The position numbers and the translations under genes are program-made. This document shows, in pieces, positions 50,000-64,000 of a stretch of DNA of 64,000 bases. Source of the DNA: Xenopus tropicalis (Eukaryota; Chordata; Amphibia; Anura; Pipidae); assembly GCF_000004195.4 (NCBI RefSeq), contig NC_030678.2, positions 83,364,904 through 83,428,903 of the forward strand, in the 5' to 3' direction. The notes below the pieces were generated by a model. That model did no database searches. It saw only the letters and a program-made list of their open reading frames with translations, and was not told the DNA's origin. Position 1 is the first letter of the stretch. Each line of letters opens with the position of its first letter.

Positions 50000-51246
50000 A
50001 ATGTCCCCTCTACATACACGTGTGGGGTAGGGGCAAGGTGGCAGGCTGGGTTGTACATTTTGCAAGTTTGTAAGTGCCCTTTTTTGAGCTGTAAATGCTG
50101 GTGCTGCCCTATCCAGAATGCCCAGGACCTGGGGTTTTCCGAATAAGAGATCTTTTCATACCTTAAGTATACTAAAAAATCATTCCAACATTAAATACAC
50201 TCAATAAGATTGTTTTGCCTCCAATAAGGATGAATTTTGTCTTAGTTTAGATTAAGTACAAGGTGCTGTTTTATTATTTCAGAGAAAACAGGAATCATTT
50301 TTCAAAATTATTTGATTATAATAGATTCTATAAGAGATAGCTTCTCCATAATCCAGAGCTCTCTGGATAACAGGTTTCCAGGTAACTGATCCCGTACCTG
50401 TACTAGTCAATATGGGTCATATCCTGTTTAAGATCTTCCTACAACCCCCCTTCCTTTCTCCCTGCATATAATTTAGGTGGGTTGTTATAAAGTGGTACTG
50501 TTGACCTGTGCTAAGTTCTGACACCCACAGAAAGTGAATGGGTATCTACATTTTTAGTGTGGATAAATAGAAATTACAATTGAACTGCTGGGTTTCATTT
50601 TGTATTAATTTCCCACTTTAATACATCTGTATATAGTATGTGCATATTTCAGTGCTTGTTCTAGAATGTGATCCTACAATAGTTTGAAGGCACTGCTGCT
50701 AGATGCCCCACCTAAGCAGCTTTTGTCTAAAAACCTTCTGTCCAGCTTTCTATGCAGTGGAAAGGCTAAAGCACCAAGGTATATTCCCCGTGTCCCCCTA
50801 TAGTGCAAGTCATATTTTGTGCAGTCTCTGGATAAAGGGGAAATAATTGCTTTGCCTTTGCTAACTTGGGTGGCACATATAAATGTATCTATAGTACAGT
50901 ATCTTGCAGCACCTCAGCATTTTGTTGTGTTTTGCATGGCACCTTCTCTGTCTGAATTTAGTATCTATATGCCTCCTTTTGTGGCCCAGGGGAATTAGGA
51001 ACAGATGTCAACTGTGTGCTGAATAGATCTCTTCATTATCATTAAAGATTTAATTAATTGAAAAACTTAATTATACACTGACCTATCAAATTCCATAGAT
51101 TCTGTTTTAGAGATAGGCAAAACCTGTCAGAATCCCTGGATGTAGTTTCCAAACCCTGACTTGTAATGAACATTACATTATATTTTAAGAAATTCTACAA
51201 TTTAGGTGAACTGACTGCTATGTGCTCAGAGCAGCATCTACTTATA

Positions 51247-52006
51247 TTAAAGAGGTTGTTCACCTTCCATTCAACGTTAAACATTTTATAGAATGGACAA
51301 TTTTTAGCAACTTTTCCATTAGTCTTCATATTTTCTTATAGTTATTGAATTATGTGCCTTCTTTTTCTGACTCTTGCCAGCTTTTAAATGAGTACTACAG
51401 AGACCTTATCCGCACACCCTAGTACTCCAAAATTGTATGCCCGGTGCACACTGCTGGAGGGATCGGCACCCTCCAAAACCAGTACAACCACAAAAAAAGC
51501 AAATGGCACTCAGGGCTATAAACAAGGGAAAAACCCTTAAAATTTTATTGCGGAGGTGCAACGTTTCGGGGCGACGTGATGCTTGATAAAGGGGTCACGT
51601 CGCCCCGAAACGTTGCACCTCCGCAATAAAATTTTAAGGGTTTTTCCCTTGTTTATAGCCCTGAGTGCCATTTGCTTTTTTTGTGGTTGTACAGCTTTTA
51701 AATGAGGCCATGACCCCGGCAGCCCATAAACAATTGCTCTACGTGGCTACAATTTTATTGTTATTGTCATTTTTTTTATTGCCTGTCTTTTTATTCAAAT
51801 CCTCTTCTGTTCATATTCTACCCTGTAATCCCAACCACTGCATGGTTGCTAGAGTAATTTGAGCCCTAGCAACCAGACAGTTGCTGAAATTCCAAATTGG
51901 ACCAAAAGTGAAATAATTCAAAAACTGCAACAAATGAAAATGATGACCAGTTGCAGATTTTCTACATCATACTAAAAGTTTATTCAAAGCTGAACAACCC
52001 CTTTAA
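51247..52006. mobile_element. TTAA MITE of the GGTTGTTCACC family, carrying a nested insertion
   Basis: Begins TTAAAGAGGTTGTTCACC and ends GAACAACCCCTTTAA. It is interrupted by 51393-51692, after which the sequence resumes with a copied 14-bp word. Confidence 0.75.
51393..51692. mobile_element. 300-bp insertion with a perfect 98-bp-arm hairpin and 14-bp target duplication
   Basis: AGCTTTTAAATGAG occurs before (51379-51392) and after (51693-51706) the insert. Inside, 51482-51579 and 51595-51692 are exact complements with a 15-nt loop. The first about 90 bp is unpaired. A duplication of this length suggests LINE- or Penelope-type insertion rather than a cut-and-paste transposon. Confidence 0.85.
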
Positions 52007-54235
52007 AATGGATAAATGGTATATAAGTGATAAATATTGACAGCTGACTGCTTCAGCTGAGACTTGACATATTGCCTTTTCATTCTCTTACATTAATGTA
52101 AATATGCAAGAAAAGAATGTTCTGTTCATACAATAAACAAAGTTCTAATGTTTAACCATTAATGAAACCAATGCACACAAATCGTTATAGCTCTGTGCAG
52201 ATGGAATCCCATGAAAACAGAGGGGAGGCATCTTGAATGAAGCAACAAGATATTTTTGTTTTTGAGATTTCATTCTGTTTTTCTTCCAACTTGGAATGTA
52301 AAAGAGCAGCCTCTCTGTAGTCTCCATATCATGCTTGGGTTTCACACACACACACTCAGTATCACAGGAGATAAAGCAGGAGCTTCTAGCAATCGCTATA
52401 ATAAGGCTGACCGATATTGGCAACAGCATTCTTTAAAGAGAACACCCTTCCCTACCCTGTTAGGGGAATAAAAAGCAGAGCTCTGAGCTGGAGTATGAGC
52501 AGAACCAGAACCTGAAAGAAGCAAGGTTTTAAAGCTGCCACTTGAAATTGTTCATATAAAAATTCAATTAGTTTTAATCATTCTCAAAAGCTTACAATTT
52601 CTGCAAAAGAGCAATTGTGTTCATTTCTTGTTTTTGCACAATGAGGATTTTATTATTGAGAGTAAATTTCAGTTCAGTTTTGTCCACCCAGGTCCTTGAT
52701 TTAGGTGTGTAACTTGAAGTAACCAGTTTGCTGATGGGATACTCTGGAATTAGTTCAGTCAACGTTTTGATGTTCTTACCGGATCTTCTTCAGATTCTGT
52801 TTAGCATTCAGATAAAGGAGAATATGCAGCCAAATCCAAGAATTTATACATTTGTTGTATCTCTAGTGTGTCTCCCAATATTTGATCTGCTTATCTTTAC
52901 ATTAGTGGACAGTGACACGCAGTGCACTTTAATCACTGTTCAGATGCTATCCAATCAGTTAAAAGGAAACATGCTGCCTGTGGCACACTGTCATAACCCC
53001 ATGTCAGTAAGGTGATAATGATTCAGTCTTAATTCCTCTTCACTCTACATGGTAAAATAAAGTCTCCAAAATGCCCAAAGTGGATCATTATCTAATGACA
53101 AGTGTATAGTTGACATCTGAGTATGGCTTGTGGGTGCTCTATCCATGCTCTTGGGCAATAGTTACTCTGTGGCTTTACTGTTTGCTGTAGGCAGCTTGTG
53201 GCATTGGTTGAAAGAGAAGGGTATTCTAATTTTTGTGTTTTTACTTGAGAAAACTGATCAAAATAATATGTGCATTAGCCCTATAGTTTGCCTTTTTACA
53301 TTTAAAAAGTTGATTTTTTTTTTTTTTTGCATGTTTCGGCTTAAGCTACCTTATTGTTCCAGTTTATATTTCTGTTGCTTTTCCTTTAAATATGCTTTGC
53401 TTCTTGTTGTCATTCTTCTGGATCTTTTCTAGCCCGAAGGGCTCTAGCCTTCTGCATTACCAAGCACTTCTGCATCTGAACTACTGTGAAATCAGCAAGC
53501 AACGAAACACTGGAACATGCAGAGAGCTGGAGTGAGACCACATTGCTGCGGCCATCATAAAAAGGCAAAGGGATTTTTTTATCTTCTTTCTTTAAGCAAC
53601 CGTCTTTTACAGAATACTTTAAACACTGGGATTTATGAGTCATTCTAAAAAAAAAACAAGCTGCATACCTCTCACCATGACACAAGTTCCCAAAATCTTG
53701 TATTAAATAAATATATAAATGATCTACAGAGTAACAGAGGAAACCAATTTGTGCTTTCCTCATCTATTGGTGCTTCGCTTTCCAAATGCATGAAATAGGA
53801 TATGGAGTTTGTAGTACTTTGCTCCTGCCTCTTTAATGGTGCCCCCCACCCTTTATTCCCTCCAAGCCATGTCTCCTCCCAGTTTTCAGAAACAAGCCAT
53901 CTGACCCCAAATCTGTAAGTCCAGGCGCCAGAATAGAGAGTGAAAGAGTAGAGGGAGTGATGGATTCGAAGCTCAAGTTCAAGGATTCCAGAGACGAATA
54001 AAAATATAAAACGAGTAAGAATTCTTCATCCAACAGAGAAGTTTATTGATTTGGAATGCAAAGGTACGTCTTAAGCTTTTATTTTTCTATCTTACTATTA
54101 TTGTTATCTTCATTGTATATTGAATACTCAAGCATACGTTTCTTCCCCATTGAACCTGCAGTCTATGTTTGCTGAAGCTCAAGGAGAATTGGAAACATAA
54201 GGTCCAAAAATTGAAAGACTTGGGGGGCCTGGGTT

Positions 54236-54266
<31 letters not shown>

Positions 54267-54367
54267 ATGACGGTCCCAGGTGAATCAGAACTCATTGATG
54301 TTGATGGCAAAATGATGAAACAATAAATATTTTCTATTTCTCAGGCATGAGTGCTTTGCATTGTTTG

Positions 54368-54426
<59 letters not shown>

Positions 54427-55443
54427 CGTATAATTAGTAAGAAACCAGTATGTATAGAGCAGTTTCTAACTCCTGTTATAACTATACTTTTTTGGTTTTG
54501 TTTTTTTGCATTGGTACTCAGTAGCCCTTGTAAATATAAGGATTTATATTTGCCCAAATATATTCTGATCATATTGACGTTTATTACAATACAGATGATG
54601 TTTTTTCTATTGTTCCAAAGTGTACACCTGAGTAGCTGAGGGTGATGGGAGTTGTGGTTCAGTGATACATTGATGGAAACAGTTTGGGCATTACCACTGT
54701 AGAAGCTGATATTATAATCACATATTGCAGTAACAGGGAACTCCAAGTGTAGACATTGATACCTTGGATATATGTTAGAAGGGTTGCACAAGTCAGATTG
54801 CAGCTATTGCTTATAATTCCAGTTGCTTATAAAGTCCTCAGATCCCCCCCACTTTATTTCTTTCCTGTCAGTCCCTACATGGTTTTCAATATCAAGTGCC
54901 AAGGTCCTGCTCTCACTCTGCCCCTTCATATTTTATCCCTTGTCATGTCTTTATAAAGCCATATAAGGCCCAGTCCTCTCATGTTCCTGGACACAAATGA
55001 CCCAGGTCCTGTGAGAACATTATGCCCTCTGATAATTGGGTGGAGTTGAGAGAGTGATCTGGCACACTGTTACATTCTTCCACCACAAACAAGCTATGGG
55101 AGGAATTGCATTTTTATAGAAAATAGCTTTTTGGCTATTCATAGCATTATGTGGGTTATTCTGACTGCCCTAGAGCATTGATTATAATCGTACATGTTTA
55201 TTTAGAGCCAGCAACTATGCCATTCTGTACAGTGATGCTATCCTGCTGTCCATTACAAACACATAATTGTCCCCATGCACATCTAACTTCTGTCAGTGTG
55301 GCTGCAGAGAATGCATCCAGTGGCAACAATAAATCTCAGCTAAAAGTTGGGTATTTTATATACAGTATTAATCTGCTAATATTATACAATGCATGATGGG
55401 TCAGACTCAGACTGCATTTTATGTTTGGTGATGCTAACTATAA

Positions 55444-56379
<936 letters not shown>

Positions 56380-58037
56380 CTAAAGAATAAGGAATGTAAT
56401 TTTAAAATCACCAGGCACCCGATGCAGAGGATTGTGGAGGTCATGGTGAGTGAGGACAAGGGGATGTTCCACCATATACTGGTAAACTGTGTATTACTCA
56501 TACCCTGAGCTTCTAAACATATACATTTATTAATGGTAGATCAATACACTACTATGTCCCTTAAATGTAATGGTGATGTACTCAGCAATTGCAGCCTCCT
56601 GCCAGGGTCTTACATATGGATGGGAACTGTCACCATAGAATTTTTTCATGTGACAACAAAGTCACTGAGACACAATGGGGAGATGGGACACTGAATGTGA
56701 AGGCTTTATGCTTCGATGAAAGGCTTTTGTTTTATTGTTGGTTAAAGTGTTCGGACAGTTTATAATAATTTGATAGATAACCTCTGTTTTTTCACTCCCC
56801 TCTCCCTGATTATTACCATGCTGTCCCATGGTTTTATACATTGATATTACCTCCCAGGGGCGGGATAATTTTTGTGGCTCTTCCACTCCAACTGCCCCAA
56901 GTGTTGGACCAACACTTGGGTGTTTAGTCTCTTTGTTCCCATAGAGAAATAGGTAATGACCATAAATTGGGCCAAATGGTAAGAGGCAGGAGGGCCCACT
57001 GACACCGGGGCTCCCCGGGAGTTTTCCTGGTATCCCTGTGGGCCAGTCCAACACTGGTACCCATTAAAAATGTACATTTCCTGCCTAGTTCCAGATACAG
57101 GATTTACATGCTGTTTGTTTTATGCAGAAGAAAAAAAAAGTATTTCAGCTTTCAGTGAGTTAAGTTCCTGGCCTAGGCCCCCAGCATCTGGAGGAGGAAG
57201 TGAGATTAGATCCAGATGTGGAGAACTGCACAGCCCCTCCCTGCACACCCAAGCTCATGGATAATGTTCTTCAAGCTATGACTGCCTCACTGCTTATTTC
57301 TTACCAGCAAATGCCTTTCAGCTTAAATCAGGAACGGGTGGCTGCATGGGTTGCATTACAACTCCCAGCAGCAGTGACAGGCTGTGTAAGTGGCTGTTTA
57401 AAGGGGAAGTTTACTTTTGAATTTTTTTAAATTTACTTATATTGTTCTCTAGTTAACCCTGTTCTAAGCACCTTTCCAATTTGTCTTTTATATTTATTAA
57501 TGTATGTTTTTTTGTTTATTATTCTTACTGACTTACTAACTTCTTTCAGACTGCAACTGAAAATGCTCATTGACCACAGCTATCAAATAATAAATTGACT
57601 GTATGGTTTTATTGTTATTTTTGTTGCTTATTTTTATCTCAGGCACTCTACTTTATATTTTTAATTTCAAAATTGCTCTCTGGTTGCTTGGGTAATTAAT
57701 ACTTAGCAACCACATGCTGCATATTGTTTTAGACCTCAGGTGTTGGACTGGAACCTCTGGGGCCCACCAGAAAACCTTAGATATGGGGCCCGCTCTCCAA
57801 ACTATTTTTCCCCCTTTCCTCACCCAACCTCTTTATTCTCCTAGTCTCTTTTATTTACATGCTAGCATCTATTCTTCCATCTATTTCTCCTCTTTGTTCC
57901 CATTCAGAAATAGGGAATGATCATGAAGCAGGCCAAATGTTCAGGAGCAGGAGGGCCCACTGACACCTGGGCCCACTGGGAGTTTTCCTGGTATCCTGGT
58001 GGGCCAGTCCGACACTGTAGACCTCTACAATCTACAC

Positions 58038-58345
58038 CAGGAGTCCCCAACCTTTCTTACTCATGAGACACAGTCAAATGTAAAAAGACTCGGAGAGCAA
58101 CACAAGGATCATAAAAGTTCATGGAGGTGCCAAATAAGGGCTAAGATTGGCTATTAGGCAGCCTCTATGCACACTATCAGCTTACAGGAGGCTTTATTTG
58201 GTAGTAAATCTTGTTTTTATTCAACCAAAACTTGCCCCCAAGTCAGGAATTCAAAACTAACTACCTGGTTTGGGGGCACTGAGAGCAACATCCAAGGGGT
58301 TGGGGAGCAACATGTTGCCCCTGAGCCACTGGTTGGGGATAAATG
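58038..58345. mobile_element. hAT-like MITE downstream of tmem200b
   Basis: Left end CAGGAGTCCCCAACC and right end GGTTGGGGATAAATGC are imperfect complements of the same type as the element at 24687. A possible 8-bp duplication (ATCTACAC / CCCTACAC) matches at 6 of 8 positions. Confidence 0.6.
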
Positions 58346-58489
58346 CCCTACACTATACGAAAAATTAATTTTAAGGTTAAACAACATCTGAAGTTTTAAT
58401 GCCACTAAATTAGCTCATGGCATGATGGTCTCAGTATTGTGACCAGGAGAGAGCTCTATATATTTAGCTGAGCTTCAAAGCCAGCTGAC

Positions 58490-58965
58490 TTAAAGTGGAC
58501 CTGTCACCCAGACATGAAAAGCTGTATAACAAAAGTCCTTTTCAAATTAAACATGAATCCAAAATTCATTTTTCTTATCAACAAACACATTCAAACCCAT
58601 TATAAATGCATTTAAAAATCCCAGCAGTCAATCATATACTGCCTGCCCCGCCTCTATGACTTAGAGGCGGGGCAGACAATTACTTAAACTTTCCATTCAG
58701 CACTCACATTCTCCCTACCTTCTCACCATCTAATTGTGTAGCCAGTGCATGGGCAAGGGCATCAGGTCCCCCATTCTGGCACATACACATAAAAAGGTTG
58801 TCTTAATAACAGTGCCCACAAAATGGCAGCTGCCTGCTGGCTGTGATTGTATATTCCCAAGACTAAAGGAAACAAGATTTATATAGTATGTAAAGTTAAT
58901 TTTGCTTAGAAAATACAATAGAAAAGAAATTGGAATTATTTCTTAGGGTAACAGGTCCCCTTTAA
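58490..58965. mobile_element. TTAA MITE of the GGACCTGTCACCC family
   Basis: Starts TTAAAGTGGACCTGTCACCC and ends GGTAACAGGTCCCCTTTAA with TTAA at both edges. A decayed relative occupies about 11135-11640 (GGGGACCTGTCACCCATAAA). Both share AAATTAAACATGAA and CATCAGGTCCCCC words. Confidence 0.8.
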
Positions 58966-61900
58966 GGTGGTGTAATAAGGGGTGATTGTCCCCAGCCTGG
59001 AACATAATGAGATCCCTCAACAAAGCAGCTATAGGGAAGAAGATTGTGGGATTACAGACCAATCCCATATATAGTACCCCAGAACATTATAGAACAGTTT
59101 AGGTATAATGCCCAAGAAAACATTTCAAGATACGGTAAATGAATTTACAATTTTATGTGTAATACCCCAGAACACAGGGTATAATAAATAGTGACAATTC
59201 TATGTTTAATATATCTGTCCCGAGTTTGTCCTGAGTATCATTGGTTTTGGTTAAGAGATGCTAAGCCCCCCAAACCTTCATTAAAATCCTCCTATGGGTG
59301 GGACAGCAATACAGTAAAGCAAGAGGATAACATCAGGGCATGGCAGTGACATTGAAGTGGCTTAATGTATGTATTCAGTGGGCTGTGGCAGTCAGGCCCA
59401 CCAGGATATCTTAGGCCTGATGGAGATATTTTCACCACCTGTATACCCCTCTATTAGTACTCCTTTGGCTCCTGCTACTGTGCCACTAATGGTCCATTTC
59501 CAATGTGTTTGCTTTCATTTCTCTCTGAATAGCTCCGTTTGCTACATGCAGCACCGTGGATGAGCAGGAAATAAAATATGTGCCGTACCTGGGGCAATCT
59601 CATTGTGCTAAGGGAAATGGATAACCACAAAGCAGCAATGGAGACAAGATACAAGCTGGAAATAAAGGGCCCGATAGTTCCTCATCCTACTAGGAATTTT
59701 TGTTAAGGTTGTGGCTCAAAATCATCTGCCGGTTTCAACATTCTGAAAACAGAGAATAAATCAACCTGTGTCAGAATGATGCAATAACCACACCCCTGAT
59801 GTCATAGCTCTGCCCCTATGTCATCAACCTGTGGCACGGCGGCAACCATGTGAAAGTCCCAGCCATGCCCAATTATGTCAATAACCCTTGTGTTGCTGGC
59901 AAACTGTGCCCATTCTCCTGCAAGCCCTGCCCCCTTCATGACCTTATTGTACTTTAAGACTCATGGTCCCCCCTCTGCCTATGGACCCCTGAGTGCAGTC
60001 GTGTACCCACCAGATTGTGGCCCTGACCATAAAGTGTGAGCTTGACACAGTTTTATACAAAAGTAAAGCTTCTGCTGTTTAGTATGGAAGACAGTACAAT
60101 ATATCAGTAAGTGTATGCTATTGTACTTTAAAGACAAATCACACCAATGTTGTTCACATGGTTCAACTGGCGCCTGGGTTTCTTTATGGCAGAGTTTCCA
60201 TAACTTTCACTAAGCCATTATAACTATTAAGCCTTTAGCATGTGGCAGTCTGTCTGTGTTCTACACTGTACTTTATTTATATATTCCTAAACTAAAAATG
60301 AATTTCTGCATGCCACTGTAATGTGAGTCATTAGTATATAAACAGTGCCGCAATTCATCACCTATGCCTGATTTTAAACTATGTGCTGCCCTTTGGTATT
60401 GTAATATCATTATTAGATGCTTGTATTGTTTTTAGATGTACAGGTATGGGAACTTTTCCTCAGTACCCAAGCTTTTTTTTTTTTTTTTAGATAATGGATC
60501 TTTCCATATACACGTTGTGTTCCACCTGTGCTCGGCACTTACATGTGCCTGTGTTAGAACAGCCCCATAAGGAAGAATGGCATGTATTTCTTTATGCGCT
60601 CCCCTGTGATGGAACGCAGGAGAACACCACCACAGGGGAGCGCAGGAAAAAATTCTTACAGACTTCCTGACTGATGTGCACCCCCCTCTTCTTGTTCAGC
60701 ACAGGAATTTGCTATAGGGCAAACACTTACCAGCAATGATTAGAAGCAGATGGCACAAGCCCTTGCGCAGAAGAGGGAATCAATTCAAAACCACTTCCTG
60801 TAATCTGAATTTTCACTTTACTAGTTAAAACACTGAACATGAAAGTATTAAAATATTGGTGATTTCCACTAAAGGTTAAAATCCTTGGGATCCCTAGCTA
60901 GTGAATAACGGAGGCAAATCATTAGTAGTTGCTTTCTGTCCTCAATAACTAAAAGTCCAATAGAAATCCATGAATGACCATTGTTTCCTTTATAGAACAT
61001 TTAAAGCAGTGGCTCCCACTGATCTTTCCCACTAAGGCTCCAGCGAATGTAGCAATAAACCTCCGCTGCCCTGGTGTCCACTTGGTGCTTTGATTCAGTG
61101 TTTCTCCCTGTGCTGTGGGATTGGGGCACCGATAAGGTTGTGTGGCCAATTGGATGCATAAACATTTCTAGTGAAAGGCCCTCTATTTAATCTGGTGAGC
61201 CTGTCTCTGTATTTATAGAATATTTAAAATTGTAACTGGTAGCCAACAAGTTCCTTTATATATATATATATATATATAAAGGTTGTTTTAACTTGATAGG
61301 TTGGGAGCCTCCTTATGGTATAGTAATAGATCGCCTGATAACCTCAATCACTACACAATATGCCTTGGCACACTCAGGACAGTAAAGTTCGATTGAATGA
61401 TAATCTGGAATGAGGTAGAGGCAATCTGATTGCTGCCCAAAGTTATGACCCTTAAATTCACATAACTGGACGATAATTTCCATAAATGCCTGCACATACA
61501 GTGAAATCAGGCAGTAAGGTTCAACCTCCTTGGGTTTTCTGGCATGGAGTTGAGAAACTTCATAGTGTTTTAAGCATAAAGCCTGTTGTTTTTATTTGCC
61601 TACTGATAGGCTGCCATTGTGATGGCAGATTCTGTTAATGCCTTTAAGAGAGGCCTGGATGAGTTCTTGAACAAGCATTGTATCCAAGGCTATTGGATAT
61701 GTATATATATAGTTTATGTATGTGAGTGTATAGATTGGTAAGTATAAGTTGTGTGTGCTGGGTTTACTTGGAAGGGACTTGATGGACTCGTCTTTTTTAA
61801 ACCCAACTAAAACTATGTAACTATCCCCTATTGGGCTAATGGGTGTAGGATCAACTTTCTGCTCTTGGCCCCTGTTACTGTAAAACTACCAGCACCCACT

Positions 61901-62500
61901 TCATTTCTACTGTGAGGTGTATCCTAAAAACAGTTGCAGGGTCTCAGGCAAGCAATGGGAAGAGATAGTGGAGTTTATTTATCAACACCAGGCAAAGTTG
62001 TCTGTGGGCAGTAACCCATAGCAACCAATCAGTGATTTGCTGTTGGTAGAAAACTTAATACAATAATATGATTGGTTGACATCAGTTACTGCCCACAGGA
62101 AAATTTGCCCAGTGCAGATAAATGACGCCCACCAGTCTTGGTGGTGCCTGGGGGCAGTAGCTGCTACTTGTGGGCAATATAATGTTGTCAGTTCATAATG
62201 CAGGCAGCCATGGAGCTGTAAGTCAATCATCTGCTTCTGTGTATATATAAATTCCCAAGGTGAGGAGCTTTTGTAGAAAGAGCTATACTGTAAATGCAGC
62301 TACATTTGTAAACACTTTTATCTAAAACTATAGAAAAATCACACTTTAAACCAGTTGTAGAAAACTGCTATTTAGCTTGGGGAATCAATCTCTTGAACAT
62401 TCTGAGGGCAGCTTTTAATACTCCAGTACAGTATTCTACAAAAACACAAGTTAGGCTTTGAACATTTCACTCCCATAATGACTGAATTACTAACCTTCAA

Positions 62501-62514
62501 CCATAAGGTGGCGC
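62501..62514 (+). promoter_or_regulatory. CTCF-like motif
   Basis: CCATAAGGTGGCGC matches the CTCF core CCASYAGRKGGCRS at 12 of 14 positions. It is oriented opposite to the one at 20568. Surroundings are unassigned and could be repeat DNA, which lowers confidence. Confidence 0.3.
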
Positions 62515-64000
62515 AAGCGTCAAACGCTGAAACATTCTAGTCTAAATACTCTGCGAGAGAAAGCATCCAATCAAGAACCTACAGCTCAATAGCTTCCACA
62601 TTTAACCCTTCCTGAATAGCTGTGCTGATATGGCATTGCTTGCTAGATGCTATATGTACACACAATAATAAATTATAACAAATTAGGAGATTTTAATAGG
62701 AGATGTATAAACAGCTTTTTATTTTTTTGGTTTCCATGTGTTGGAAATTTAAATTTGCTGAATTACATGGAGTTGGCCCAGGGCTTTGCTATGGCACCGG
62801 CATCTGCTAACATTTGTATGCCCCAAGGTGAAACCTTCATTATCCTTACAAATGGGGTGATTGTTTTATATATCTTTAGCTATGTACATATATTGATTTG
62901 TATATAAATACAAGCCACTCGCATATATGCTCCCAATTAGTTTTCATTGAACCATAGGATGAGCAGCATTTTTTTAATATTTTTGTATGGTAAGGGGTGG
63001 TAGGCGCTCCCTAATTTAATGCTTGCTCTCCCAACCCCACCCCTTTAAGGACAACCTTGCAGATAAGGAGTTTATAAGCTGAATGGTTTCTTTGGGAGAG
63101 GTTATGCCAAAAAAGAGAAAAACAGGTATAGTCTTTCTCCCCCCAAATAAGACCTTTTTCACTAGGTTATGACTGACCCAAGGACACTGACTTGATGGGG
63201 CACATCAACTATTTGCATACTTCGTTCCAAATTCAAAAACTTTTAGTTTGAAAATAAGGCTTGATTTTGCCAAGGACAACTCCCATTGATTTCTATTGAA
63301 ACTCGCAAGCTTTTACCAGAACTTTTTTTTTTTACCAAACCTCGAATTCAAGATTTTTTTAGCTCAAAAAAAATTGAATCATGAAAACAAATCACTCAAG
63401 CATTGATAAATTTCCCCCTTAATTTAATAATAGGTATTATTTATTCATTTACTGGTATTTATATAGCAAATTTCTGCAGTACTTTACGAAGATTATATAT
63501 CATTTACATCAGTCCCTGCCCCAATGGAGCTTACAATCTAAGGTCCCTATCACATTCACACACAGTAAGGTCAATTTTATCTGGAGCCAATTAACCTGTC
63601 TGTATGATTTTGGAGTGTGGTTGAAAATGGGGGTGCCCTGAGGAAAACCACACAGACATTAGAAGAACATACAGATACTATGCAGACAGTGCCCTGGCTG
63701 AACTTAAACTCAGGACCCCAGTGCTGCGAGGCAGAAGTGCTGTAAGACTTAGTACTGGCCTAGTACAGTCTAGTAACCAGTTAGATGCTTTCACTAGCAG
63801 AAGAATTTTTCATTTCAGTTACACTCACTGCCTGGTAATTTTCTAGGGGGACTTTTAGTTTCAAATAAAAACTATATACTGTATCATTTTTTTAGGACAA
63901 CTTAAGCTTATACACAGATTTACCAAAGCATGTGGCCTATAGCAACCCTGAAATTAAAATGCTGTATAGGAATTAATAGCAACAACAATGCAAGGATAGT

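Larger units (their letters stand above)
56380..64000. other. Region downstream of tmem200b, no gene recognised
   Basis: Contains repeats with CCAGTCCAACACTG-like ends (about 56865-57060, 57728-58020), MITE-like DNA at 57390-57750, a hAT-like element near 58038-58345, a TTAA MITE (58490-58965), (TA)n at 61255-61278, an interspersed repeat at about 61560-61830 ending in AACTATGTAACTA, a palindromic repeat at about 61980-62130, a MITE at about 63180-63420 and an interspersed repeat at about 63435-63770 (relative at 9268-9380 in the other orientation). No clear tmem200b polyadenylation signal was located. Known synteny predicts an EPB41-family gene beyond the right edge. Confidence 0.6.

Noticed and set aside
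61560..61830. Possible protein-coding fragment (GLDEFLNKHCIQGYW-like reading)
   Set aside because: Short, repeated-looking sequence with several stops; best treated as an interspersed repeat of unknown class.

Overview
This is vertebrate nuclear DNA, almost certainly from a frog of the genus Xenopus. The genes are intron-rich and have GT-AG splice sites and AATAAA signals. Intergenic and intronic DNA is AT-rich and full of short palindromic transposons whose ends read TTAAAGG, a Xenopus hallmark, along with Tc1-like and hAT-like elements and DIRS retroelements. Species and repeat-family names come from recall, because no database could be searched.

Three host genes lie on the + strand. (1) Positions 1375-8471 hold exons 2-6 of an SR splicing factor of the SRSF4/SRSF6 type, called srsf4; exon 1 lies left of the window. 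Its intron 2 contains a GC-rich candidate poison exon, and its last exon contains a 30-bp coding minisatellite (10 residues per unit, about 23 units). (2) Positions 24946-49433 hold 21 coding exons of an L3MBTL-family chromatin reader: three MBT repeats, a C2HC finger and a SAM domain. Reading phase is continuous through every junction and gives about 752 residues. A promoter-like block with CCAAT, X-box and YY1 motifs lies at 20785-20920. (3) Positions 55543-56379 hold the single coding exon of tmem200b.

The order SRSF, L3MBTL, TMEM200 is notable. As recalled, each human locus keeps only pairs of these families (SRSF6+L3MBTL1, SRSF4+TMEM200B, L3MBTL3+TMEM200A, L3MBTL4+TMEM200C). The window therefore looks like a more complete version of an ancestral block duplicated in early vertebrates.

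Mobile DNA, region by region. 1-1374: palindromic elements in srsf4 intron 1. 9000-20760: intergenic repeats, including an L1-like fragment and a transposon stack at 17669-20333 (Tc1 inside a MITE, with a further MITE inside the Tc1). 23001-24492: a second decayed Tc1. 28225-34318: a near-complete DIRS element in l3mbtl intron 6, with Gag-like, RT/RNase H/methylase-like and tyrosine recombinase regions and the inverted repeat plus internal complementary region typical of the group. 35570-39104: a 5'-truncated DIRS of another subfamily in intron 8, followed by a nearly exact 352-bp tandem duplication. 50000-55500 and 56400-64000: MITEs, simple repeats, and a perfect 98-bp-arm hairpin insertion. 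Nothing indicates a wholly new multi-gene system. The strongest points are the three-gene synteny, the poison exon, the SR-domain minisatellite and several unusual hairpin insertions.
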